A DNA stretch of 64,000 nucleotides from Crossaster papposus (lineage: Eukaryota > Echinodermata > Asteroidea > Velatida > Solasteridae), in the NCBI GenBank assembly GCA_037893245.1, contig JBAIAA010000781.1, positions 310,001 to 374,000 of the forward strand. Reading direction: 5' to 3'. Of the stretch, positions 11,237 to 33,604 are shown piece by piece. A program made the position numbers and the translations under genes. The notes under the pieces were generated by a model that had not been told where the DNA came from, searched no databases, and worked only from the letters and a program-made list of their open reading frames with translations. Within the stretch, counting starts at the first letter, position 1; every line of letters starts with the position of its first letter.

Positions 11237-11758
11237 GATAATGGAACCACCACTGATGAAGTGGTGGATGATGTTGATATACTAGTACACAGCAGAACTG
11301 CATGATAAATAAAATTAATCAAATTCCCTCAGCAACGCTTCAGGCCTCCTGGCCCAAGTCCATAATCTATTCGTCACCTCCCTCATAGATTTGGGAAGGT
11401 TAGGGTTAAATTAAAGAGACTGGTTTGGGATTTTGTTGCTGATGCAGCAAGTTCGACATGGTCTGACAAATAGCGATCAAACCACTATGCCAGAGGCGCC
11501 ACTGTCAACAAGATCACATCCAGGCACAGGCTTTTTGGCACAGGAACCGGAAAACATCCAAACATACCTGACCTGACGCCAACTATTTAGAATTTGAGTT
11601 ACTGTGTGCGTGTCAAGGTATGCTCGGAATTTCTGAGGTCCAAGTGCAGATCCAACTACTACTAGAGATGCAAATCCAGTCCTGGATAAAACATTTTGGC
11701 AATTTCAGCCCTAACGTCCTACTCCTAGACATTCGTTTGGGGGTACAGTACACTGTGG

Positions 11759-12330
11759 CTTGGGCGAAGTGGGGGCCTGGGCGAAGTGGGGGCCTGGGCG
11801 AAGTGGGGGCCTGGGCGAAGTGGGGGCCTGGGCGAAGTGGGGGCCTGGGCGAAGTGGGGGCCTGGGCGAAGTGGGGGCCTGGGCAAAGTGGGGGCCTGGG
11901 CAAAGTGGGGGCCTGGGCAAAGTGGGGGCCTGGGCAAAGTGGGGGCCTGGGCAAAGTGGGGGCCTGGGCAAAGTGGGGGCCTGGGCAAAGTGGGGGCCTG
12001 GGCAAAGTGGGGGCTTGGGCAAAGTGGGGGCTTGGGCAAAGTGGGGGCTTGGGCAAAGTGGGGGCTTGGGCAAAGTGGGGGCTTGGGCAAAGTGGGGGCT
12101 TGGGCAAAGTGGGGGCTTGGGCGAAGTGGGGGCTTGGGCGAAGTGGGGGCTTGGGCGAAGTGGGGGCTTGGGCGAAGTGGGGGCTGGGCGAAGTAGGGGC
12201 TGGCGAAGTAGGGGCTGGCGAAGTAGGGGCTTGGGCGAAGTAGGGGCTTGGGCGAAGTAGGGGCTTGGCCTTGCCCTTGGGCGAAGTGCAGGGGCTTGGC
12301 CTTGGGCAAGGTGGGCATAGGGCTTGGGCC
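11759..12330 (+). repeat. 17-bp GC-rich minisatellite
   Basis: Unit GGGCGAAGTGGGGGCCT repeated about 25 times, then degenerate copies to about 12330. Because 17 is not a multiple of 3, every frame on both strands stays open and gives long glycine- or proline-rich translations with a 17-residue period; these are not proteins. Variants are ordered along the array: GCGAAG then GCAAAG then GCGAAG again, and CCT changes to CTT about half-way. Confidence 0.95.
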
Positions 12331-12690
12331 AAAGTAAGAGCTTGGGGATTTGGTCGGACCTCTACAAACTTTGCTAGTCGACGGTAAAACGTTAACATTA
12401 AACGTTATGCAAAAAAAAAATTGAGATATTTATTAATAATTAATAATATTTATAAACAAACTCCCGGACCCTAGTCCCAAATCAAATGCCCACAATTAAT
12501 GCATTGCATTGCAACAAATTCAACAAAGACTGGAGAGAAATCAGGTATGACTATCTATATAATATTGTGCATAATCTGAAAATTCTGGGCAGGGCCTGTA
12601 CGTACTGCAATACTTACCAAAGTTAAGATGAGTTAAAATCTTGTAATTTCCCCTCAATATCTAATTTTCTGAGAAGTGTTGTTCGCATGG
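12331..12690. other. Intergenic, no gene seen
   Basis: AT-rich spacer between the minisatellite and the TRAM1 upstream region; no feature supported. Confidence 0.4.
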
Positions 12691-24210
<11,520 letters not shown>

Positions 24211-24311
24211 GAAACCAACGCTTTTTTCCCTCCCGTTTTTAGCTTTAATGTCGTTTTACTTTTCCGTCGTATATCCATATTTTTGTGCAGTAATGCGATG
24301 TAGCAAGTTTT

Positions 24312-24622
24312 TGAGTATTCTTGCTCTTGTCCTAGGCATCCAGCAAAATGATTGCGATAGATATCCTGTAATTATTCTGAAAAATAGAATTTTATAAAGA
24401 AAAATTCGCGATCGTCGGACGGCGATTGCGAAAAAACACAAATAACAAAAGAATAACTGCTCGACGCCGGTTGAACAAGCGCTGTTTTTCGTGCTTTTCT
24501 CGGCATCCCTGATTGTAAATTTCGGACAGGTCAGTTAAACGACATTTACTATGAAATACAACCCCCAAAATCTACCTATTCATAATTTACCAATTACCAA
24601 TGCTGTATCTTACCTTTAACTG
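24312..24622 (-). mobile_element. M3-family MITE fragment, minus orientation
   Basis: Matches the M3 right part in reverse (TAGGCATCCAGCAAAATGAT, AACTGCTCGACGCCGGTTGA, CAATGCTGTATCTTACCTTT). It begins about 100 bp after the TRAM1 stop codon, so it may lie in the 3' UTR. Confidence 0.65.
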
Positions 24623-24628
24623 ACAAAT

Positions 24629-25292
24629 TTAAAGAGTACTTGAAATTCAAAACTTTAATATGGCGAAATATACATTTTAATAATGCTGAATACTTAACAA
24701 CTGCAAAAACTTCATATTTGTTTATGTTCGTTCATTAATTGTGACCCTAAAATAAAAAGCAATATGCGCCGTGCCCCGCCCATAGAAGATGACGTCACGG
24801 TAAGAATAGAGCGTGGCTGTACCAGGCTAAGCCTAGCCTTGAATACAAGGCTATGCTGTATCCGCAACGTGGGATCATCGTTTGCCACAACACTAAACGT
24901 GTACGTAGCCCGCAATGCACTATTATACATACTTTGCTGGTTCTCATGCGCGCGGGGCGTGGGCGCGCACAGCGGTACGGTGTACGCGTGTATGATTAGT
25001 ACATATAATGCATTGCGGGTTATGTACAGTACAAACGATGATCCCACGGTGTGGATACAGTGCAGCCTTGTATTTAAGGCTAGGCTTAGCCTGGTATAGC
25101 CACGCTATATTCTTACCGTGACGTCATCTTTTGTGGGCGGGGCACGGCGCATATTGCTTTTCATTTTAGGGTCACGATTAATGAGCAAACCTAAACAAAT
25201 AAGAAGTTTTTGCAGTTGTTAAGTATTCAGCGTTATTAAAGCGTATATTTCGCCATATTAAAGTTTGGAATTTCAGTTACCCTTTAAGGTTA
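24629..25292. mobile_element. Long inverted-repeat element, about 660 bp
   Basis: Arms of about 300 bp face each other. Matched blocks include AACTTTAATATGGCG / CGCCATATTAAAGTT, TATGCGCCGTGCCCCGCCCA / GGGCGGGGCACGGCGCATA, GATGACGTCACGGTAAGAAT / its complement, and TGCATTGCGGG near the centre. Each arm holds a full TGACGTCA (CRE) site. The two overlapping open frames are mirror artefacts of the palindrome. Confidence 0.85.
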
Positions 25293-26460
25293 TGTGCCCT
25301 CCACATGGCCACCATTCCCGCCTTATCATCTCAACTTGTCACAGTGCTGATTTCAGTACCTTTCATAACTGTCTTGTTTGTTCAGTCATTCATGGCAATG
25401 ACATAATGAACCTTATATTGGACAGAGGACATTCTACTCTTTCCAACGACATTTTTTTTTTTTTTCTGGAATATTTAGTATTTTTGCAATAATATGAATT
25501 TGAAAATGGTATACTTTTTGAAGAGACACCCAGTAACAAAAACAACACAAATTTCAAGCTGATTTTAAGCTTTGCTGTTTAATTGTACTGCGTTGTCCAC
25601 ACGATCGACATTTCTAATCCACAACTAGTAAACGGTTTAAATTAAATAACAAAAAGCATGTTTTTTTCTTTTTTTTTTTTTTTTCGCTTGAAAAATTGGT
25701 TTCAATATGCTTATTTGTTATTTTTTTTTTTATAGATTAGTTTCTTAATTTCTTTCCATTTATATTTGTTTTTGTTGTTTACGCTTTCTCCTTTTTAAAT
25801 TTGTTGTGCTCGATTTGTTTCCATTTGTAAATAATGTACAAAGTATTACATTATATTCACATTGTGCACATTACATCTTCATAAACATCATCTGAAAGCA
25901 ACAATCAATATTTGTTAAAAACTCTAAGCTCGCAATTATAGTGTACAAGCTTAAAAACTTGTTAGTTTTCATTGAAACAATTTTTGTTCTCGTCATACAG
26001 TAGTTCCAGCATATGAAATGTTGAATTTTGGTGTTTTGGAAATTTCTTTAAAAAAACTATTCTTCTAAGTTTTTGTTGTTGTACAAAAAAAAGTATCTTT
26101 TTAAAAAGGAAAGGCAAAAAAACAATAATAATCATATTTTGTTTGTATGGTACAGTATTAAACGTATTGATTGAAAAGTGGTCATTTTTCGTTTTTGAAT
26201 TGTTGATCACTTTTGTAAGTGCGTATATTCACATAGTCGTAGGGCTGAGCAATTCGAATAATTGAATATTGCAAAATTTTGTTTACACCCGAAGGTGCAT
26301 TTTCATTTAAAAAGTTTGTCATGAACGTTTTATCGCAGGAATAATACAAACAATCAATGTTTAAAGGGTTCTTGTGTAGATGTTTCTATCCTACATTTAA
26401 ATTCTCCTTAAAATACAGAATTTTGTATCTCGATTGGGCACTTTTATGGCGGAATACCCT
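25293..26460. other. AT-rich intergenic DNA
   Basis: Long T and A runs; no gene or repeat family recognised. Confidence 0.4.
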
Positions 26461-26702
26461 TTAACCAGTTCGCGCCGGATGACGTATATAAACGCAAACA
26501 AATTCCCAGATTCAAAACGGATGACGCATAAAGACGCCAAGTTCAAGTTCGGAAATGTATGTCAGCAGCGGGCAAGGCCGGAAATGCGTGGGTGTGCTTC
26601 CCGGCACTATCAGCCTGAACACGCTTCGGATTGAGTTTCGTTAAAAATAATCCCGCCCGTGTGCTCGGCGATGTTAAAATAATCCCGGCGCGAACTGGTT
26701 AA
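26461..26702 (+). mobile_element. TTAA-flanked MITE (family M1)
   Basis: It starts TTAACCAGTTCGCGCCGG and ends CCCGGCGCGAACTGGTTAA, with intact inverted repeats and TTAA at both ends. Confidence 0.9.
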
Positions 26703-27295
26703 ATATCAAATAAACTTTCTGAATGCAGTTGTGACTATGTTTATCTTCGTATTTCTATTAATTGAAAATTTAATATTTGATAATCTTTTGAATATTCAAA
26801 TATTCGGTACAGCCCCACATAGTTGTTAGTAAATGTTATTTAACGTAGCTTTAAGTAAAGTCATAAGTTGTATGCTTAATTCAATGAGTTAAAACGTGAA
26901 AATAATAGGCTTACGTTTGTGGATTTAAAATTATCTGTCGCATTGAATTGAAATTGCTTGCTTTGAATGCATATCTTTGTTAAAAATAAAATTAATTGTG
27001 TTTATGACCCTTTAATTATTAAAAACGAAACATTTACCTTAAAGTTTGTAATTTGATGTAATTCACAGTTTAGTAATTATATGTGTAGATTTTTAATCCA
27101 AATTGGAATTGTTCCCATTTGCCATGTTTACCTAATATTCATTTTAGCACCTTTTTAAATTTCTTTTAAGACATTTCAGGCAACAGAATTTATTAAATAC
27201 AAACCATGGTCTAACATAACGAAAGCAATCTTGCAAATTGTGTGGGATAGAACCAAAAAGGCCGTTTACTGAACTCAGAGGCTCTGTTCCGACTG
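26703..27295. other. AT-rich intergenic DNA
   Basis: Nothing supported here; it is the flank of the 140-bp satellite. Confidence 0.4.
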
Positions 27296-29230
27296 CATCA
27301 CAATTGCCAAACTGCTACAGCTGAGACGAACGTGGTGTTGGGATACCGGTGGCTTGTTACTTTTGTTAAACACAGTCTCCATTCCGACTTTATAAACAAA
27401 ACTGCATTAACGAAACCGATGCTGAAACAAAGTTGTGGTATGGATAACGACATATAAAAAGGACGGCCCTTACAAATAGCGCCCTCTAGAATATTAGTTC
27501 GTTTACTGAACACAGGCTTCGTTCCGACTTTATAAACAAAACTGCATTAACGAAACCAAAGCTGAAACAAAGTTGCGGTATGGATAACTCCATATGAAAT
27601 TAACGGTCCTTACAAATAGCGCCCTCTAGAATATTAGACCGTTTACTGAACACAGGCTTCGTTCCGACTTTATAAACAAAACTGCATTAACGAAACCAAA
27701 GCTGAAACAAAGTTGCGGTATGGATAACTCCATATGAAATTAACGGTCCTTACAAATAGCGCCCTCTAGAATATTAGACCGTTTACTGAACACAGGCTTC
27801 GTTCCGACTTTATAAACAAAACTGCATTAACGAAACCGATGCTGAAAAAAGTTGTGGTATGGACAACGCCATATGAAATTAACGGTCCTTACAAATAGCG
27901 CCCTCTAGAATATTAGACCGTTTACTGAACACAGGCTTCGTTCCGACATTATAAACAAAACTGCATTAACGAAACCAAAGCTGAAACAAAGTTGCGGTAT
28001 GGATAACTCCATATGAAATTAACGGTCCTTACAAATAGCGCCCTCTAGAATATTAGACCGTTTACTGAACACAGGCTTCGTTCCGACTTTATAAACAAAA
28101 CTGCATTAACGAAACCAAAGCTGAAACAAAGTTGCGGTATGGATAACGCCATATGAAATTAACGGTCCTTACAAATAGCGCCCTCTAGAATATAGACCGT
28201 TTACTGAACACAGGCTTCGTTCCGACTTTATAAACGAAACTGCATTAACGAAACCGATGCTGAAACAAAGTTGTGGTATGGACAACGCCATATGAAATTA
28301 ACGGTCCTTACAAATAGCGCCCTCTAGAATATTAGACCGTTTACTGAACACAGGCTTCGTTCCGACATTATAAACAAAACTGCATTAACGAAACCAAAGC
28401 TGAAACAAAGTTGCGGTATGGATAACTCCATATGAAATTAACGGTCCTTACAAATAGCGCCCTCTAGAATATTAGACCGTTTACTGAACACAGGCTTCGT
28501 TCCGACTTTATAAACAAAACTGCATTAACGAAACCGATGCTGAAACAAAATCGTGGTATGGATAACGCCATATGAAATTAACGGTCCTTACAAATAGCGC
28601 CCTCTAGAATATAGACCGTTTACTGAACACAGGCTTCGTTCCGACTTTATAAACGAAACTGCATTAACGAAACCGATGCTGAAACAAAGTTGTGGTATGG
28701 ACAACGCCATATGAAATTAACGGTCCTTACAAATAGCGCCCTCTAGAATATTAGACCGTTTACTGAACACAGGCTTCGTTCCGACATTATAAACAAAACT
28801 GCATTAACGAAACCAAAGCTGAAACAAAGTTGCGGTATGGATAACTCCATATGAAATTAACGGTCCTTACAAATAGCGCCCTCTAGAATATTAGACCGTT
28901 TACTGAACACAGGCTTCGTTCCGACTTTATAAACAAAACTGCATTAACGAAACCGATACTGAAACAAAATCGTGGTATGGATAACGCCATATGAAATTAA
29001 CGGTCCTTACAAATAGCGCCCTCTAGAATATTAGACCGTTTACTGAACACAGGCTTCGTTCCGACTTTATAAACGAAACTGCATTAACGAAACCTATGCT
29101 GAAACAAAGTTGTGGTATAGACAACGGCATATGAAATTAACGGTCCTTACAAATAGCGCCCTCTACAATATTAGACCGTTTATTAAACACAGGCTCCGTT
29201 CCAACTGTATTACAATTGCCAAACTGCTAC
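27296..29230 (+). repeat. 140-bp satellite array with higher-order structure
   Basis: About 13 monomers, with ACACAGGCTTCGTTCCGAC starting near 27512, 27652, 27792, 27931, 28071, 28210, 28350, 28490, 28629, 28769, 28909 and 29049: a period of 139-140 bp. Each monomer contains AAATAGCGCCCTCTAGAATA. Variants repeat as groups of three (about 419 bp): monomers at 28210-28489 and 28629-28908 share the same order of GACAACGCC, GATAACTCC and AAAATCGTGG forms. Diverged half-units flank both ends. Confidence 0.95.
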
Positions 29231-29640
29231 AGCTTAGACTAAGGTGATGTTTTGAAAGCGGCTTTTTACGCTTTTAACAAACACAGGCTCTGTTCCGACT
29301 TTATAAACAAAACTGCATTTACCAAACACAGGCACATTTACCAAACACAGGCTATGTTTAGACTGTATCACAATTGCCAAATGCTACCTCTGAGACGAAG
29401 CTTGAGTTTGGTAAACAGCATGTTAAGCTTTTACCAAACTCAGGCTCCATTCCGACTCTATCACAATTAAACAAACTGCTCTGGCTGAGACGAAGTTTGG
29501 TAAACAGCGTTTTGCCAAACTTCGGGCCTTCGTCTTCGTCTTCGTTTTGGCTTTGGGTGATTTTAAGCTCCCAACTTCGGGAACTCCAGCTACGAACGTA
29601 GAGACGAACTATGGTTTAGATAACGGCCATGTGTTGTTGA
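29231..29640 (+). repeat. Diverged satellite-like sequence upstream of CCDC43
   Basis: Repeats of ACCAAACACAGGC and TTTGGTAAACAGC, related to the flanks of the 140-bp array but irregular. They run into the probable CCDC43 promoter. The first 29500-29737 bases contain short TCGTCTTCG repeats. Confidence 0.55.
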
Positions 29641-29737
29641 ACTGGTGCCCGTGCCTCAAGAGCTCTTACAGTTGCAGAAATCAAATGCTTTGTGCGTCAA
29701 ATCGTCGTGCGCCAGTGGTTATACTAAGTGCCGAAAT

Positions 29738-32700
29738 ATGGCTGTCGCCATGTGCACCGGTATTGACTTCGAAGACTGGCTCTCCAAACGACTAAAAGAC
29801 ATCAATATTGACGATGAAGTGTTCGGTTCTTACATCCTCGGGGTCGTCGACACGGACGACTCGACGGACGAGGAAAAGATGGAGACACTGAGGGATATTT
29901 TAACTGAGATAACCGTGAGTAAAACCAGTTGCCCATATTCCGGACAAGCCCAAAACCGATGAAAGTAACTCATTCGTTTATTTTACTGTGAACTGGTCCC
30001 GTTTTTCGGCTAGATATGCATGATATGTGCAGGAAGATATGCATGCAACACACAACCTTAAAAAAACACCCTGCACCCTACAATTTTCAGATATCATAAT
30101 AAAGCCAGAACATTCATTGCCAAAATATTGAGAAAAAAACACATTTTATTTGGGACAAAGTTTTTTTAATTTTGTTAGAAAATGTTTTTGACTGAGTGAA
30201 CTCTCTAGAATATTAGGCTTTGTACACAAATTCAGAAGTGGAGTCACGATACTACATTCTTTCCAACATTCAGGGAGTGGTTCCTGGTCAAATATATATA
30301 TCTGCCTTCTTCAAAATGTTTGTATTGTGACAGGAGGAGCCAGTTGAAGAAACATGTCAAGACATCTTGAAACAATGGCAAGCAACCCACAGCCAGATGA
30401 AACAAGAAAACGAAGCAATTAAAAGAGGTACAATTTTATAAAATGTAATTTGCGTTTTCTTATAGGACGACTTTTTCATAGTTCTATATTAAAGGTAAGA
30501 TACACCATTTGCAGATTATTAACCCTAACTCCCTCACGGCTTTTACTAGAATTAGAAAGTATCCTGAATCCGCCACAGTCCACCAATTTTGGTTTGCAAA
30601 AACTGCTGGTGTCGTGAGTCCATCAGACTCCACCAGTATGCATTCTGGAGAGATCCTGAGTCCATCATACTCCACCAGCAAAAGTTTGATGGACTGTGAC
30701 GGATTCAGGATACCTAGGTGGCATACACAAAATTGCAGTGCGTTTCTCCATAGAGTTCATCACAGTCCATCACTTGAATTTCTGTATCCTAAATCCATCA
30801 CACTCCTGCAGTAACGCTAGGCTTAAAATCCTCAATCCATCACACTCCTCCAGTTGGTTCAATATGGAGGTATCCTGAATCCGCTAAAATCCTCCAAAAC
30901 AGGAAATGGATTTTGATGGACTCAGGGTGGTTAGGGTTAATCCTAACCCTCCAGGGTATTTTGGCTAGAAACCCTGCCAGACGCAACAGATTGCATACTT
31001 TGTCACATTGACTTGTGTGCAGAGTCCAGCAGCAAGGTCAAGCAGTCACCACAGATGCACTGTGCTGGATCTGGCAGGGTTAGGGTTAAGAAATATCTTA
31101 CTTTATATTTGAAATTAAATAATAATTCTAGGCATCCAGCAAAATGATTGCGCTAGATATCCTGTAATTGTTTTCCGAAAAAGAACAACTGCCCGACGCT
31201 GGTTGAAAACATCTCGGGATCCATGATTGTAAAACTTAGGTCAGGTCAGTTATTATTACTATAAAATACAATCCCCCAAATCTACCAATTCCTGATAAAT
31301 CAAGTAATTACCAATGGTGTATCCTACCTTTACATTCACCCAGTCCTTTATTATTATTAGGATTCCTCAAAAGCGCCCAAGGCACTGTAAGCTCGTAAGC
31401 CTGAAGAAACCAGTAGGAGGATGAACGAAATGCTAGAAACACCGGGACGAACCCCTTCTCTTTAGCGATAAGTGTGACTGGGTTCCTTTACGTCCTGAAA
31501 AATTGTTTTCTTCGACGCCCCGAATAGCATCAAGATATATTCTTTCCAACAGCCCTACCACGCTCTCCTATATTGACTGTTCCTCGCTTCTTCCTTTTTT
31601 CTCTCCAAAAGACGAGCCTTCCACAGATGCCAAGATGTCTTCCATCATGGAGCGGCATGCAACCACACAGAACAAGAAGGAGAACATCGGCTCCAGGGAC
31701 AGCCAAGACAAGAAGAGGTTACTGGCTCGTTACGCTGAGGTCGCGGAGGGCGACAGCAGATATCCTTTGATATACAGCTGAGCGAGTACTCGCGAGTAGT
31801 TTGCGCTACTTTGGTACTCGTCCAGGCACGAGTAAAGCAGATACCTTAACCCTAACCCCCTAGGCCTTACTTTGGGCTAAAGAACTGCGTACTACAAAAT
31901 ACTACTTAGTATTTTGTAGCACTGGGTCTCTCCGTGACTGATGATTGGGTGTGTACTTGACAGAGTACAGATACTGCCAACTACAAAATACTAATAGTGG
32001 CAATACAGGTCAGTAATACTTACCTGGCAAAAAATGCAGTAGTCCAGCCTTGACCCATTGCTGTGTCCCAAGTGACATTTTTTGCTGTAGAGTTTAGAAC
32101 ACCTTACACAGCATACATGGGCCATGGGTGAAGTACCAAATACTAAAAATTACTACAGGCATTGCACAGAAGTCAGTGAGAGTACTGCATACTACTTTTT
32201 ACTACTAGTAGTAAAAAGTAGCATTAGGTAGGGTTAGGGTTAATAACAAAACAAAGTATCTCAAAGACTTCAAATACATGTACTTTGTGCATTATACATT
32301 TTTTGGATAAGCAGCTAAAGTCCCACCTTGGTTTTCTTTAGGCCAAACAAAATAAACAATGTTTACGCTAACGGCTTGAAAACAAATCCAGGTAGGTTGG
32401 TAGGGAAATAATTTTATTTTGTCAATTATTTTTGTTTTTATTTCAGTCATTCTAGTTATTGTTGGGGTGGTTAACTTTCCTTAACTCTATATTTACTGAC
32501 GATGCTAATCAGGAGGACGATGGGCCAACGAGGTCGGAAGAACGTATCCTTTACAATAGAGTGTTATCTGTGGAGGTAATATTGGGGTTAGAATTTAATT
32601 GAAGGTCTATAATGATTTGCTTCAGCATCGCTGCCAAAGCAAATATTGTTTTTGGTAGGCGGACTGAATTCTGCCAGTTTCAGTGATTTTGTTTTTTGGG

Positions 32701-33375
32701 GAAGGGGGGTTTCCATATGATTTGCACAGAGTTGTTGTGACCACACACTTTGGCACTTTGCAAAGTTGCCTGATAGGTCGAAGTAGGGACAAATTAGTGA
32801 TGTCCCTGTCCGAATTTGTTTCCTACCTTCAACTGGTGGACACAAATTCAGGTCACTTGTGCCTAGTACAGAAGTCACTAGTACAATTGTACCAGGGTCG
32901 TAGTCGAGTCCCTGCAAGTCCGTTCACAAGTCCCTTCGTGAAGGCAGTCACAAGTCCCTTCCTAAAGGTAGTCACAAGTAACTGGATGAACAATGACAAA
33001 GGAATGCCTTTGTCAAAGCTGATTTGAATAGCTTGTGATTTGAATTGGAACTGAAGGACTTGTGATGGACTTGCAGGGACTTACAGGGACTTGCAGGGAC
33101 TTGTGGTGGACTCGACTACATCCCTGAATTGCACTAGTTGAACAAACGTCAATTTGTTAATTTCCTGAAGTGTTTTGTGATCAGTGTTGATGGCGCCAAA
33201 CGTGAACAAGGAGAGCGTGGACCGCGCCGCGAGGGAGCAACGCGAGAAACAGAAAGCAGACTCCGAGAAGAAGCGCGAGGCGGATCGGCAGCAGCGCGAG
33301 GAGAATCGCCTGAAGGCGCTGGAGCGTAAGGAGAAGGAGAAGAAGAGGACCCAGAAAGGCGAGAAGCGAAGATAG
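29738..33375 (+). CDS. CCDC43: Coiled-coil domain-containing protein 43 (CCDC43), complete
   Basis: Exons 29738-29914, 30334-30427, 31612-31759, 32497-32543 and 33185-33375 join in frame to 218 residues (human protein 224). The N-terminus has the family signature: WLSKRLKDINIDDEVFGSYI followed by LGVVD and EEKMETLRDIL, a small helical region. Then come EETCQDILKQW, the conserved KKRLLARYAEV before an acidic stretch (SSDDANQEDDG), LLMAPNVNKESV, and a long charged coiled coil ending in LERKEKEKKRTQKGEKRR, nearly identical in type to the vertebrate C-terminus. ATG 29738 is the first in-frame start giving the normal length; a second ATG follows four codons later. Introns 3 and 4 have minor-spliceosome signals (see separate entries); only the AC acceptor of intron 3 keeps the acidic stretch in frame. 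The molecular function is poorly known; a cytosolic or nuclear location is not evident from sequence. Confidence 0.93.
30519..30940 (+). mobile_element. Telomere-like-ended TTAA element, family C
   Basis: It starts TTAACCCTAACTCCCTCACG and ends GGGTGGTTAGGGTTAA in CCDC43 intron 2. The interior has repeated words such as TATCCTGAATCCG and TCCATCACACTCC and is imperfectly palindromic. Its right TTAA is shared with the family A element that follows. Confidence 0.7.
30937..31089 (+). mobile_element. Telomere-like-ended TTAA element, family A
   Basis: It starts TTAATCCTAACCCTCCAGGG and ends CAGGGTTAGGGTTAA, immediately abutting the family C element through a common TTAA, in CCDC43 intron 2. Confidence 0.8.
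31120..31334 (-). mobile_element. M3-family MITE fragment
   Basis: Matches the M3 right part in reverse (TAGGCATCCAGCAAAATGAT, ACTGCCCGACGCTGGTTGAA, CCAATGGTGTATCCTACCTT). The left part is missing. It lies in CCDC43 intron 2. Confidence 0.65.
31346..31500 (-). repeat. SINE family 1 fragment
   Basis: Tail ATTATTATTAGG, then AAAAGCGCCCAAGGC, ACACCGGGACGAACCCCTTC, GTGACTGGGTTCCTTTACG. This is the 3' part of the SINE at 3440-3745. It ends about 110 bp before CCDC43 exon 3. Confidence 0.6.
31760..31769 (+). promoter_or_regulatory. U12-type AT-AC donor of CCDC43 intron 3
   Basis: Exon 3 ends ...GACAGCAG and the intron begins ATATCCTTTG, the minor-spliceosome donor motif (ATATCCTTT). There is no usable GT here. 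The matching branch motif TTCCTTAAC lies at 32477-32485 and the intron ends with AC at 32495-32496, about 12 bases after the branch adenosine. Confidence 0.85.
31846..32243 (+). mobile_element. Telomere-like-ended TTAA element, family B
   Basis: It starts TTAACCCTAACCCCCTAGG and ends GGTAGGGTTAGGGTTAA, in CCDC43 intron 3. Compared with 13693-14138 it lacks about 45 bp of the middle part. Confidence 0.8.
32477..32496 (+). promoter_or_regulatory. U12 branch site and AC acceptor of CCDC43 intron 3
   Basis: TTCCTTAAC exactly matches the minor-intron branch consensus, and AC at 32495-32496 closes the intron. The downstream AG at 32511-32512 would shift the reading frame and break the junction to exon 5. 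Confidence 0.85.
32544..32553 (+). promoter_or_regulatory. U12-type GT donor of CCDC43 intron 4
   Basis: The intron starts GTATCCTTTA, matching the minor-spliceosome donor GTATCCTTT. The intron ends with AG at 33183-33184, and TTCCTGAAG at 33162-33170 is a partial match to the branch consensus at a suitable distance. Confidence 0.75.
32894..33125. mobile_element. Inverted-repeat MITE with ACAAGTCC words
   Basis: Ends CCAGGGTCGTAGTCGAGTCC and the complementary GGACTCGACTACATCCCTG. The arms are filled with CACAAGTCC / GGACTTGTG words. It lies in CCDC43 intron 4; a related fragment is at 63915-63985. Confidence 0.7.
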
Positions 33376-33454
33376 CAGAGGTGGTTAAAGGCAAGAGTAA
33401 GATGTAAGTCATGATGTGCTAACCCGAAACCGAGCCAACCCAACCCGAAACTGC

Positions 33455-33604
33455 ATAACCCTAACCCTGCCAGATCCAGCACAGTCCATCTGTGGTGACT
33501 GCTTGACCTTGCTGGACTCTGCACACAAGTCAATGTGACAAAATATGCAATCTGTTGCGTCTGGCAGGGTTTCTAGCCCAAATACCCTGGAGGGTTAGGG
33601 TTAA
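33455..33604 (-). mobile_element. Telomere-like-ended TTAA element, family A
   Basis: It starts ATAACCCTAACCCTGCCAG and ends GGAGGGTTAGGGTTAA. It begins about 80 bp after the CCDC43 stop codon, so it may be transcribed in the 3' UTR. Confidence 0.8.

Noticed and set aside
11613-12398. Long open frames (up to 261 codons) rich in Gly/Trp or Pro
   Set aside because: Six-frame openness is forced by the 17-bp minisatellite; no start context, splice sites or protein family.
30519-31089. Interstitial telomere repeats
   Set aside because: Only one or two TTAGGG-like words at each element end, in a fixed position; they belong to transposon termini rather than to a telomere track.
33081-33533. 150-codon minus-strand open frame
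   Set aside because: Antisense shadow of the CCDC43 last exon, extending into a MITE.
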